Positions 9,266 to 17,233 of a stretch of DNA of 64,000 nucleotides are shown here, in pieces. Source of the stretch: Asaia bogorensis (lineage in GTDB: Bacteria > Pseudomonadota > Alphaproteobacteria > Acetobacterales > Acetobacteraceae); assembly GCA_945869965.1 (NCBI GenBank), contig CAMBRC010000010.1:1-64000 (forward strand). Direction: 5' to 3'. Both the position numbers and the translations under genes were made by a program. The notes under the pieces were generated by a model. That model saw only the letters and a list, made by a program, of their open reading frames with translations. It had not been told where the DNA came from and made no database searches. Positions within the stretch are counted from its first letter, which is position 1; each line of letters starts with the position of its first letter.

Positions 9266-10219
9266 TCAGGCCGGTCGCAGCACGCCAGACCGGTAGCGCG
9301 CAAGGTAGCCTGGAACCACCTGCTCCACCGCCAGCGGGGTGATGCCGAGTTCTGCCAGGCCGGCCGCCCCCGCTGCGACGACGTTGTCGCGGCGCAGCAA
9401 CAGCAGTTGGTCGCGGGTCAGCGGCTTGCCCGGGATGAGCTCCATCAGGCGTGCCTGTAGCGTGGCCAACTTGTCCGGCATCATGAACATCGGCCGGCGA
9501 TGGCCTGACTGCGCCATGATCCAGGCAATCAGGTCGCGCATCGACCAGATTTTCGGCCCGCCGAGTTCGAAGGTCTTTCCCGTAGCGTCGGCGCGGGCGA
9601 GGCCGGCCATCACCGCATCGGCGACGTCGCCGACATGGACCGGCTGGAACCGCGTGTCCGGCGCGAAGACCGGCATCACCGGTAGGTACTGCGCCAACGC
9701 GGCAAACCGGTTGAAGAACGCGTCCTCGGCGCCGAACACCACCGAGGGGCGAAGGATGGTGGCGGCCGGGAATGCGGCGCGCACCGCGGCCTCGCCGGCC
9801 GCCTTGCTTTGGGCATAGAGGCTGGGGCTGGAGGCGTCGGCGCCGATGGCGGAGAGGTGAACCAGCCGTGCCACGCCGGCCGCGGCAGCGGCGCGCGCGA
9901 TGGTGGCGGCGCCCTGGTGATGGACGCGGTCGAAATCACCGGGACGGCGTTCGCTGAGGATGCCGACGAGGTTCACCACGCAATCGGCGCCTTCGATAGC
10001 GCGGGCAACGGCGGCGGCGTCGCTGACCGGGGCGTGCAGCGGCACAACCTGGCCGATGCTGCCCAGCGGCTTGAGTGCCAGCGCAAGTTCGGTGTCGCGC
10101 ACCGCGACGCGCACGGCATAGCCGGCCGCAACCAGGCGCTTGACCACATGGCGGCCGATGAAACCGGTGCCGCCGAACACCGTGGCGATGCCGTGTCCCA
10201 GCCCAACTCGGTCGTTCAT
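9266..10219 (-). CDS. NAD-dependent epimerase/NDUFA9-like complex I accessory protein
   Basis: The 317-residue protein from ATG 10219 is an atypical short-chain dehydrogenase. The Rossmann motif is TVFGGTGFIGRHVVKRL near the N-terminus. The usual YxxxK is represented by YAQSKAAGEAAVR. The general pattern (FGAEDAFFNRFA, PVHVGDVADAV, MRDLIAWI) is that of the NDUFA9/complex I accessory family found in Alphaproteobacteria, which binds NADPH without known catalysis. A role in complex I assembly is inference from family. The long open frame upstream to 10840 runs through the tRNA gene and is not coding. Confidence 0.85.
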   Translation of the reverse strand: MNDRVGLGHGIATVFGGTGFIGRHVVKRLVAAGYAVRVAVRDTELALALKPLGSIGQVVPLHAPVSDAAAVARAIEGADCVVNLVGILSERRPGDFDRVHHQGAATIARAAAAAGVARLVHLSAIGADASSPSLYAQSKAAGEAAVRAAFPAATILRPSVVFGAEDAFFNRFAALAQYLPVMPVFAPDTRFQPVHVGDVADAVMAGLARADATGKTFELGGPKIWSMRDLIAWIMAQSGHRRPMFMMPDKLATLQARLMELIPGKPLTRDQLLLLRRDNVVAAGAAGLAELGITPLAVEQVVPGYLARYRSGVLRPA

Positions 10220-10330
10220 GGTGTGCTCCCGTGCGTGTCGGCCCTTGATATGGCGCCTGGGCCGCCGGCTCAAGCATGCGCCGCCGGTGGCATGGCGAAC
10301 AGAAATCTTGGTGCGCGGAAAGCTGGGCAG

Positions 10331-10359
10331 TTGACGCCGGGGCGGGTGGGGGTTACATC
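10331..10359 (+). promoter_or_regulatory. candidate tRNA-Leu promoter
   Basis: TTGACG at 10331-10336 is followed after exactly 17 bases by TACATC at 10354-10359. Transcription would start near 10366, about 38 bases before the mature tRNA. This is a good sigma-70 type match for a stable RNA gene. Confidence 0.5.
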
Positions 10360-10403
10360 GCCCGCCCACCGTCCGTCGCACACCGCGGACCGGTGCCGAA
10401 TGT

Positions 10404-10490
<87 letters not shown>

Positions 10491-10552
10491 CTCGGCGGGC
10501 GGCGATCGGTCCCGCCATGGGATTTTCCATGATGGCGGAGACCGTTCAGTTC

Positions 10553-11188
10553 ATGGCCAATGCCACCATCCATCTGCACCGGCACGACCTGCCGGAAGGC
10601 CTCGTCCTCGGCCCTGTGCTGGCGGTCGATACCGAGGCAATGGGACTCGATTCGCGGCGTGACCGGCTGTGCTTGGTGCAGATGTCGTCCGGCGACGGCG
10701 TGGTCCACCTGGTGCAGATCGTGCCGCCGGTGCTGGGCGGGCGTGGCGCGGATTGCCCGAACCTGAAGCGCGTGCTGGCCGATCCCGCCACCGTCAAGCT
10801 GATGCATTTCGCCCGCTTCGACGTCGGGCTGTTGCAGCACGCGCTAGGCATTCGCGTGGCGCCTGTGCGCTGCACCAAGATCGCCGCCAAGCTGGTGCGG
10901 ACCTATACCGACCGGCATGGGCTGAAGGATCTGTGCCGCGAGTTGCTCGGCGTGGACCTGTCCAAGCAGCAACAGACATCGGATTGGGGGGCGACGGAGC
11001 TGAGCGCCGAGCAGATGGCCTATGCCGCGTCGGATGTGCTGCACCTGCACGCCCTTTGGGCCAAGCTGGAGGGCCTGCTGGAGCGCGAGGGCCGGCGTGA
11101 GCTGGCGCAGGCATGCTTCGATTTCCTGCCGGCGCGCGGGCAACTGGACGTGCTGGGCTGGGACGCGCCGGATATTTTTGCGCACTGA
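10553..11188 (+). CDS. rnd: ribonuclease D
   Basis: This is a DEDDy-type 3'-5' exonuclease that trims tRNA and other RNA 3' ends. From ATG 10553 it has 211 residues, the short form found in Alphaproteobacteria that lacks the C-terminal HRDC domains of E. coli RNase D. Exo I is VDTEAMG (Asp26, Glu28), Exo II lies in HFARFDVGLL, and Exo III is YAASDVLHL. Alternative ATGs at 10517, 10529 and 10532 would add at most 12 residues without similarity to the family; GGAG at 10537-10540 favours 10553. It sits 62 bases downstream of a tRNA gene. Confidence 0.92.
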   Translation: MANATIHLHRHDLPEGLVLGPVLAVDTEAMGLDSRRDRLCLVQMSSGDGVVHLVQIVPPVLGGRGADCPNLKRVLADPATVKLMHFARFDVGLLQHALGIRVAPVRCTKIAAKLVRTYTDRHGLKDLCRELLGVDLSKQQQTSDWGATELSAEQMAYAASDVLHLHALWAKLEGLLEREGRRELAQACFDFLPARGQLDVLGWDAPDIFAH

Positions 11189-11211
11189 GATCTAGCCCGG
11201 TCGTGAAGGCA

Positions 11212-11264
11212 AGCAAGCCTCCGGCGGCAAAGGGCCGGGGGCCCTTTGCCGACGGAGGCTTGCT
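11212..11264. repeat. 25-bp inverted repeat between rnd and kdsD
   Basis: Left arm 11212-11236 and right arm 11240-11264 are complementary in 24 of 25 positions around a three-base GGG centre. The arms begin AGCAAGCCTCC, similar to the outer ends of family A repeats (AGCAAGGC). There is no following T-tract, so a simple rho-independent terminator is unlikely, although it could end the rnd transcript or stabilise its 3' end. Confidence 0.75.
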
Positions 11265-11400
11265 GGTTTACCCGATTTCCTTGCTTGCTTGACCGCGATG
11301 CGGCCGCCGCCGTAACTCCCTTCCCTCGACAAGATGCTGCGCGGCACCATGTTACTTTGTCGCTCCTCAGCGCTCCCCCATGGGCTGGAATGCACCGCCG

Positions 11401-12384
11401 ATGACTGCCGCCCTCGCGTCCCTGACGAGCGACCTCGATGTCGCTCGAGACGTGCTTGCCGCCGAGGCGGCCGGATTGCAGGCGCTTGCCGCCGGTCTGG
11501 ACGCGGGATTTGCCCGGGCGGTGGACCTGTTGGCGGCGGCCAGCGGGCGTATCGTGGTGTCCGGCATGGGCAAGTCTGGGCATGTGGCGCGCAAGATCGC
11601 CGCGACCTTGGCGTCCACCGGGGCGCCGGCGCTGTTCGTACATCCGGCTGAGGCGAGCCACGGCGATCTCGGCATGATCGTGCCGGGCGATGCCGTGCTG
11701 GCGCTGTCCAACTCCGGCGAGACGGCGGAGCTGGCCGACCTGGTGGCACATTCGCGGCGCTTTGGCCTGCCGCTGGTGGCGATCACGGCGCGGGCTGGCA
11801 GTGCGCTCGCGGCCGCCGCCGATGTCGCCTTGTTGCTGCCGGCGGCGCGCGAGGCCTGCCCGATGGGGCTGGCGCCGACCACCTCGACCACCATGCAGAT
11901 GGCGCTGGGCGACGCGCTGGCGGTGGCGCTGCTGACGCGGCGCGGCTTTGGAGCGGCGGATTTCCGCCAGTTCCATCCCGGCGGGAAGCTGGGTGCGCGG
12001 TTGCGGCGGGTGCGCGAGCTCATGCATGGCGGCGATGCTCTGCCGCTGGCCGGGCCCGACACGGTGATGGATGCGGCATTGGTGCTGATGACCGGCAAGC
12101 GCTTTGGCTGCCTGGGCGTGGTGGACAGCGAGGGGCGCCTGTGCGGCATCTTCACCGATGGCGATCTGCGGCGTTCCATGGGGTCGAATCTGTTGGCGCG
12201 CCGTCTGGGCGAGGTGATGAACGCGGCGCCCCGCACCATCGGGCCAGAGACGCTGGCGGCCGAGGCGCTGCATCTGATGAATGACCCCATGCGCCCGATT
12301 ACCGCGTTGTTTGTGGTGGATGGGCAGCAGCGTCCACTGGGGATCCTGCATATTCACGACCTTTTGCGGGCGGGAGCGGCCTAG
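11401..12384 (+). CDS. kdsD: arabinose-5-phosphate isomerase
   Basis: The enzyme interconverts D-ribulose 5-phosphate and D-arabinose 5-phosphate, the first step towards Kdo for lipopolysaccharide. Of 327 residues, about 35-170 form the SIS sugar-isomerase domain (VVSGMGKSG, LSNSGETAEL, PTTSTTMQMALGDALA) and about 200-327 hold two CBS domains (FGCLGVVDSEGRLCGIFTDGD). The start at 11401 matches the family's N-terminus; an in-frame ATG at 11380 would add seven residues. It begins the kdsD-lptC-lptA-lptB-rpoN-hpf run, which fits its role in envelope biogenesis. Confidence 0.94.
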   Translation: MTAALASLTSDLDVARDVLAAEAAGLQALAAGLDAGFARAVDLLAAASGRIVVSGMGKSGHVARKIAATLASTGAPALFVHPAEASHGDLGMIVPGDAVLALSNSGETAELADLVAHSRRFGLPLVAITARAGSALAAAADVALLLPAAREACPMGLAPTTSTTMQMALGDALAVALLTRRGFGAADFRQFHPGGKLGARLRRVRELMHGGDALPLAGPDTVMDAALVLMTGKRFGCLGVVDSEGRLCGIFTDGDLRRSMGSNLLARRLGEVMNAAPRTIGPETLAAEALHLMNDPMRPITALFVVDGQQRPLGILHIHDLLRAGAA

Positions 12385-12423
12385 TATGGGCTTGCCACTC
12401 TTCCAGCGCGAAAAGGCCGGCGC

Positions 12424-13107
12424 ATGAGCATCGCTCCCATGCCTGCGGCACCCAAGGCGCCGCGGGTGCCTGACCCACGTGCCAGCGGGCGCAGCTTCGG
12501 CGATGCGCGCCGTGCCCGTCATGCCGTGCGTCCGCACCGGCGCTGGCTGGTGGGTCTGGCCAAACGGCTGTTGCCGGTCGTAGCCCTTGGCCTGTTGCTC
12601 CTGGTGGCCTTCTATCCCGAGCTGAACAGCAACGGCGATCGCGGCCGCATCAGCTACCGCCGCGCCGAGATCACGCCGGAGGGTGGCCAGTTGACCGATG
12701 CGCACTACCAGGGAGTGGACGACGCCGGCCGCCCCTATACCGTCACCGCGACCAAGGTGCGACAGGTCGGGCCGAAGCGCACTGATCTCGATGCGCCCAA
12801 GGCCGACATGCAGCTGCCATCCGGTGAGTGGCTGATGGTCCAGGCCCGGCAGGGCGTATTCGAGCAAAAGCTGAACCGCCTGGATCTTTCGGGCGATGTC
12901 ACGCTGTATCGTGACGACGGCACCGTGTTGCAAACTGCGGCGGCGAGCATCGACATGAAGGCCAACGCGGCGGCCAGCCACGAGATGGTGCATGCCGAAG
13001 GGCCGTTCGGGGTCCTGGACGCCCAGGGCTTCACGGTGCTGGACCGTGGGGCGGTGGTGCAGTTCACCGGACCGGCGCGGCTGGTGCTGAATGGGGGGTC
13101 ACGGTGA
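12424..13107 (+). CDS. lptC: LPS export ABC transporter periplasmic protein LptC
   Basis: LptC is anchored in the inner membrane and passes lipopolysaccharide from LptB2FG to LptA. The 227-residue protein has a basic cytoplasmic N-terminus of about 45 residues, one membrane helix at about 48-64 (LLPVVALGLLLLVAFYP), and a periplasmic beta-jellyroll part (ITPEGGQLTDAHYQG, LDAPKADMQL, LDLSGDVTLYRDDG). The N-terminal extension before the helix is longer than in E. coli. Its TGA overlaps the lptA ATG by one base. Confidence 0.9.
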   Translation: MSIAPMPAAPKAPRVPDPRASGRSFGDARRARHAVRPHRRWLVGLAKRLLPVVALGLLLLVAFYPELNSNGDRGRISYRRAEITPEGGQLTDAHYQGVDDAGRPYTVTATKVRQVGPKRTDLDAPKADMQLPSGEWLMVQARQGVFEQKLNRLDLSGDVTLYRDDGTVLQTAAASIDMKANAAASHEMVHAEGPFGVLDAQGFTVLDRGAVVQFTGPARLVLNGGSR

Positions 13108-14012
13108 TGCGGGCATGGGCACTTCTGCTCCTTGCTGCCCTGGTGCCCGCTGCTGCGCTGGTACCTGCCTCCGCGCAGGCCCAGCAGATCGACCTGTCCA
13201 GTGGCGGGCCAATTGCGATCACCGCGCGCGAAGGCTTCGAATGGCGTGAGGCGGAGCAGATGGTGGTGGCCACCGGCGATGCGCGCGCCGTGCGTGACAA
13301 CGTGACCGTCATCGCCGACCGGTTGATTGCCCGCTACCGCAAAAAGGCCGGGGCGTCGCCGGCCGGCACCGCGCAGCCCGGCGTGGCGGGCGATACCGGC
13401 GGCAACGAGATCTACCGGCTGGAGGCCGAGGGCAATGTCCGCATCTTCACCCCAACCGACGAGGCCGTCGGTGATCGCGCGGTTTACGACATCGACCAGG
13501 CGGTGATGGTGATGACCGGCCGCGGCCTGAAGCTGACCACGCCGAGCCAGGTGCTGACCGCGCGCGACAGCCTGGAATACTGGTCGCAGAAGCGCATGGC
13601 GGTGGCGCGCGGCAATGCGGTAGCGGTCACGTCCGATGCCCGCCGCCTGGCCGCTGACACGCTGGTGGCTTTCATCGAGGAGGACAAGCCGGCCGCGCCG
13701 CGGCCGGCGGTCGCGCCCGGTGGAACCGAGCCACCTGGGGCCAACAGCAAGCTCAAGCGCATGGAGGCCTATGGCAACGTGGAGGCGCGCACCGTGACCG
13801 ATATCGTGCGCGGCGATCGCGCCGTCTACCTGCCGGAAACCGGGGTGGCGCGGGTGATCGGCAATGTCCGCGTGACCAGCGGGCAAAACCAGATCAACGG
13901 CCCCGCTGCGGATGTGAACATGCGCACCGGGGTGGCCCGCATGCTGGCCGACCCCGGCGCGCGGGTTCAGGGCGTGATCATGCCAAACAGCACCCCCGGA
14001 GCGAGCCGTTGA
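13107..14012 (+). CDS. lptA: LPS transport periplasmic protein LptA
   Basis: LptA is the periplasmic bridge for lipopolysaccharide. The 301-residue product has a signal peptide ending near [11 protein letters not shown] and OstA-type repeats with [32 protein letters not shown] and [25 protein letters not shown]. It is longer than E. coli LptA (185 residues), with Pro/Ala-rich inserts around residues 85 and 195. ATG 13107 overlaps the lptC stop (TGATG); a GTG three bases earlier is also in frame. Its own stop overlaps the lptB start. Confidence 0.9.
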   Translation: MRAWALLLLAALVPAAALVPASAQAQQIDLSSGGPIAITAREGFEWREAEQMVVATGDARAVRDNVTVIADRLIARYRKKAGASPAGTAQPGVAGDTGGNEIYRLEAEGNVRIFTPTDEAVGDRAVYDIDQAVMVMTGRGLKLTTPSQVLTARDSLEYWSQKRMAVARGNAVAVTSDARRLAADTLVAFIEEDKPAAPRPAVAPGGTEPPGANSKLKRMEAYGNVEARTVTDIVRGDRAVYLPETGVARVIGNVRVTSGQNQINGPAADVNMRTGVARMLADPGARVQGVIMPNSTPGASR

Positions 14013-14815
14013 GCGCTGCATCAGGTGCGCCGCTGCGCGTGGTGACCGGTGAAGGTGCTGCCGCGCCAGCGCCGAGCGCCGCCGGAATCGCGGCCACCGG
14101 AATCGCGGCCACCGGGGTGGGGAAAGTTTATCGCAAGCGCCCGGTGGTGCGGAACGTCTCGATCAGCCTGCGCCGCGGCGAGGCGGTCGGCCTGCTTGGC
14201 CCGAACGGTGCCGGCAAGACCACCACCTTTTATATGATCGTCGGGCTGGTACAGCCGGATACCGGCACCATCAGCCTGGACGGTCATGACATCACCACGC
14301 TGCCGATGTACCGTCGCGCCCGGCTCGGCATTGGCTACCTGCCGCAGGAGGCCAGCGTGTTCCGCGGCCTGAATGTCGAGCAGAACGTGATGGCGGCGCT
14401 CGAAGTGGTCGAGCCCGACCGCGACCGGCGCGACCACATGCTGGAGGAGTTGCTGGCCGAATTCGGCATCGGCCATCTGCGCCGCACCCCGGCGCTGGCG
14501 CTGTCTGGCGGCGAGCGGCGGCGGGTGGAGATCGCGCGGGCGCTGGCGACGCAGCCCAGCTATGTCTTGCTCGACGAACCGTTGGCCGGCATCGACCCGA
14601 TCGCGGTGGGCGAAATTCGAGATTTGGTCTCACATTTGAAACACCGCGGTATCGGAGTGTTGATCACCGACCATAATGTTCGAGAAACCCTTGAAATCAT
14701 TGATCGCGCCTATATCATGCACGACGGCCAGGTGCTGATGGAGGGGGTGCCGCAGGAGGTGGTGGCGAACGAAGATGTGCGCCGTGTCTACCTGGGTGAA
14801 AGATTTTCGCTGTAA
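14009..14815 (+). CDS. lptB: LPS export ABC transporter ATP-binding protein LptB
   Basis: LptB powers lipopolysaccharide extraction from the inner membrane with LptF and LptG, which are not in this window. The 268-residue protein has Walker [10 protein letters not shown] (64-72), Q-loop YLPQEASVF, signature [15 protein letters not shown], Walker [13 protein letters not shown] and H-loop [10 protein letters not shown]. An N-terminal extension of about 35 residues precedes the conserved part and contains a perfect 15-base tandem duplication (14084-14098 and 14099-14113) encoding IAATG twice. The TTG start at 14009 overlaps the lptA stop; a later GTG at 14039 is an alternative. Confidence 0.94.
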   Translation: MSAASGAPLRVVTGEGAAAPAPSAAGIAATGIAATGVGKVYRKRPVVRNVSISLRRGEAVGLLGPNGAGKTTTFYMIVGLVQPDTGTISLDGHDITTLPMYRRARLGIGYLPQEASVFRGLNVEQNVMAALEVVEPDRDRRDHMLEELLAEFGIGHLRRTPALALSGGERRRVEIARALATQPSYVLLDEPLAGIDPIAVGEIRDLVSHLKHRGIGVLITDHNVRETLEIIDRAYIMHDGQVLMEGVPQEVVANEDVRRVYLGERFSL

Positions 14816-14820
14816 ACTGC

Positions 14821-14837
14821 TTGGCATGACAATTGCT
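14821..14837 (+). promoter_or_regulatory. sigma-54 promoter in front of rpoN
   Basis: TTGGCATGACAATTGCT matches the sigma-54 consensus (YTGGCACGrNNNTTGCW) at 13 of 14 defined positions, with GG at 14823-14824 and GC at 14835-14836 in the required 10-base spacing. Transcription would start near 14848, leaving about 58 bases before the rpoN ATG. A second, weaker element (14837-14853, CACGCTTTTTGCT part) follows exactly 16 bases downstream but lacks the -24 GG. No enhancer site was identified. Confidence 0.65.
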
Positions 14838-14905
14838 GAGCACGCTTTTTGCTTTGACCGACTGGCCGGCCCTCCAGTGTGCCGTCCTGCGCCGGTGACC
14901 CTCTG

Positions 14906-16393
14906 ATGGCGATCGGGCCCCGTCTGGACCTGCGCCAATCGCAGACGCTGGTGATGACGCCGCAGCTGCGGCAGGCGATCAAGCTGTTGCAATTTAATAA
15001 CATAGAGGCGAACGCCTTCGTCGAGGAGGAGCTGGAACGCAACCCGCTGCTCGAGCGCGACGACCGGCCGGATGTTCCCGGCATCGAGCGCGCGGCACCC
15101 GACCAGGTGGCGATCCCCGGCGATGGCCCGGCCGATTCCGCCGTCGCCGCCGAATCCGGCCTGCTGCCGAGCGCCGATGCCGCCCCGCTGGAGATCGACG
15201 ACAGCAACAGCTACGACCCCGGCGGCGCCGGCGACGGGGTGCGCACCGGCAGCGGCGGCAACACCGCCTTCGACGACGACGAGCGCGGCCTGGACGACAT
15301 CGCCAATGCCGGACCGACGCTGCGCGAGCACCTCGGCGAGCAGATGCGCCTGAGCTTTCGCGATCCCGCCGACCGGCTGATCGGCGCCTATCTGATCGCG
15401 CTGCTGGAACCCTCGGGCCGGCTATCCGCCATGCCGCAGGCCCTGGCCGACGCCATGGGCACCCCGCTTGACCGGATCGAGGCGGTGCGAGCGCGGATGA
15501 TGCGCTTTGAGCCCGTCGGCATGTTCGCCACCTCGCTGGCGGAATGCCTGGCGGTCCAACTGGCCGAAAAGAACCGGCTGGACCCGGCGATGCAGGCGCT
15601 GCTCGACAACCTGGAATTGCTGGCGCGGCGCGAGCACAAGAAGTTGATGGCGGTTTGCGGCGTCGATGCCGCGGACCTGACCGACATGATGGCCGAGATC
15701 CGCGCGCTCGACCCCAAGCCCGGCGCCACCTGGGACGCGACCCCGCCGCTGCCGGTGGTGCCCGATATCCTGATGCGCCGGGCGCCGGATGGCGGCTGGC
15801 TGCTCGAGCTGAACCCCGAGACCATGCCGCGCGTGCTGGTGAACCAGAGCTTCACCGCCCGCGTGCTGTCCAACGCCAACAAGGACGACCGCGCCTTCGT
15901 CAACGACAAGCTGCAAACCGCGACCTGGCTGGTGAAGTCGCTGCAACAACGGGCCCAGACGATCCTGAAGGTGGCAGCCGAGATTGTCCGGCGCCAGGAC
16001 GCCTTCTTCCGCCTCGGCGTCGCGCATCTGCGCCCGCTAATCCTACGCGACGTGGCCGAGGCGACTGAACTGCACGAGAGCACGGTCAGCCGGGTGACCA
16101 GCAGCAAATACATCGCCACGCCACGCGGCACCTACGAGCTGAAATATTTTTTTACCACCGCGATCGGCGCCACCGAGGGCGGTGAAAGCCACAGCGCGGA
16201 ATCGATAAGACACCGTATCAACGCCATGATCGATGCCGAAACCGCCGACGATATCCTGTCGGATGACGCGATCGTGGCGGCACTGCGTCGCGAAGGCGTG
16301 GACATTGCCCGCCGGACCGTGGCCAAATATCGCGGTGCGCTGCGAATCCCAAGCTCGGTGCAGCGCAAACGGGAGAAAGCCGTGCCGGTCTGA
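14906..16393 (+). CDS. rpoN: RNA polymerase sigma-54 factor
   Basis: RpoN directs RNA polymerase to -24/-12 promoters of nitrogen, motility and other genes and needs ATP-dependent activators. From ATG 14906 the protein has 495 residues. Region I is LDLRQSQTLVMTPQLRQAIKLLQ-like; region II is acidic and Ala/Gly-rich (about 50-140); the core-binding and DNA-binding parts follow (HESTVSRVTSSKY), ending in the RpoN box ARRTVAKYR. An upstream ATG at 14879 would add nine residues unlike the family. It follows lptB by 90 bases and precedes hpf, the common proteobacterial order. ptsN is absent here. Confidence 0.96.
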   Translation: MAIGPRLDLRQSQTLVMTPQLRQAIKLLQFNNIEANAFVEEELERNPLLERDDRPDVPGIERAAPDQVAIPGDGPADSAVAAESGLLPSADAAPLEIDDSNSYDPGGAGDGVRTGSGGNTAFDDDERGLDDIANAGPTLREHLGEQMRLSFRDPADRLIGAYLIALLEPSGRLSAMPQALADAMGTPLDRIEAVRARMMRFEPVGMFATSLAECLAVQLAEKNRLDPAMQALLDNLELLARREHKKLMAVCGVDAADLTDMMAEIRALDPKPGATWDATPPLPVVPDILMRRAPDGGWLLELNPETMPRVLVNQSFTARVLSNANKDDRAFVNDKLQTATWLVKSLQQRAQTILKVAAEIVRRQDAFFRLGVAHLRPLILRDVAEATELHESTVSRVTSSKYIATPRGTYELKYFFTTAIGATEGGESHSAESIRHRINAMIDAETADDILSDDAIVAALRREGVDIARRTVAKYRGALRIPSSVQRKREKAVPV

Positions 16394-16488
16394 GCCGAAC
16401 CTGCTGCCAAACCAGGGGGAAGCCTGGGGCGGGCCATGTTTGGCTCAGGTGGGCGGCGGTCCCGAACGAACGGGCGCGAGGAAAGGCC

Positions 16489-17073
16489 ATGCAGATCACG
16501 GTATCGGGCAAGCAGGTGGAGCTGTCGGACGCGCTGAGGACCCGCGTGTCCTCGGCGCTGGACACCATCGCCGGCAAGTATTTCGACCACGCCCTGGAAG
16601 CCCATGTCACGTTCAGCCGGGCGCGTAGCTTTTTTACCTGTGATATCAATGTCCACGCTGGACCCGGCCTGATGCTGCGCGGCGAGGGCGAGGCGGCAGA
16701 CGCCAACGGCGCCTTCGACGACGCGGCCGAGCACATCGCCAAACGACTGCGCCGCTATCGACGAAGGGTGAACGAGCACGCGCGCGACCAGGCCCATCGC
16801 GAACGCCCGCAGGCGGCGCGGCAATACACGCTGCGTCAGGAAGAAGAAGAGATCCCGGCCGTCGGCGATGTGAAGGCCGCGACCTACGCCACCGTGGTGG
16901 CCGAGGTTCCGACCGAAATCGCCCTGCTGACGGTCAGCGACGCGGTGATGCGCATGGACCTCGCCGACCAGCCGGTGCTGATGTTCCGCAACAGCACGAC
17001 CGGCGTGCTGAATGTCGTCTACCGGCGCAGCGATGGGCATATCGGATGGATTGATCCGAACGGGGCAGCGTAG
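16489..17073 (+). CDS. hpf: ribosome hibernation promoting factor, long form
   Basis: HPF binds the 30S subunit and promotes inactive 100S dimers when growth slows. The 194-residue length and two-domain layout mark the long form: an N-terminal S30AE domain (MQITVSGKQVELSDALRTRV to about 100), a charged linker, and a C-terminal dimerisation domain (about 130-190) with ALLTVSDAVMRMDLADQPVLMFRN. GAGGAAAGG precedes the ATG. It is the gene after rpoN, 95 bases away. Confidence 0.93.
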   Translation: MQITVSGKQVELSDALRTRVSSALDTIAGKYFDHALEAHVTFSRARSFFTCDINVHAGPGLMLRGEGEAADANGAFDDAAEHIAKRLRRYRRRVNEHARDQAHRERPQAARQYTLRQEEEEIPAVGDVKAATYATVVAEVPTEIALLTVSDAVMRMDLADQPVLMFRNSTTGVLNVVYRRSDGHIGWIDPNGAA

Positions 17074-17106
17074 GAAAGCGGCGTAGGAAAGCAGCGTAGG
17101 AAAGCA

Positions 17107-17222
17107 GTTCTTTTTTGAAAAAAAGAACCAAAAAACTTCTATTCATTGGCCCTCGGCCTACCTGGGGAGGCCGGGTGTCAATGGGTGAAGTCTTTTTGCT
17201 TCTTTTTATTCAGAAAAAGAAG
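17107..17222. repeat. family B palindromic repeat, copy 1
   Basis: Between convergent hpf and the DUF2336 gene lie two A/T-rich hairpins in inverted arrangement. The left one (17107-17128) is a perfect 10-bp stem GTTCTTTTTT/AAAAAAGAAC. The right one (17199-17222) has stem CTTCTTTTT/AAAAAGAAG. Between them are inverted segments AACTTCTATTCATTGG and CAATGGGTGAAGT around a GC-rich centre. The outer base pair of the left hairpin is G-C where copies 2 and 3 have C-G, a compensatory change. The T-rich arms could act as bidirectional terminators. Confidence 0.8.
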
Positions 17223-17233
17223 ACTCTTGCTTC

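Noticed and set aside
11020-12993. 657-residue minus-strand open frame across kdsD and lptC
   Set aside because: It overlaps two well-identified genes and consists of low-complexity Arg/His/Gln-rich sequence.
14837-14853. Second full sigma-54 promoter in front of rpoN
   Set aside because: The -24 GG is replaced by AG and a purine position is off, so it is only noted as a weak element beside the strong one.
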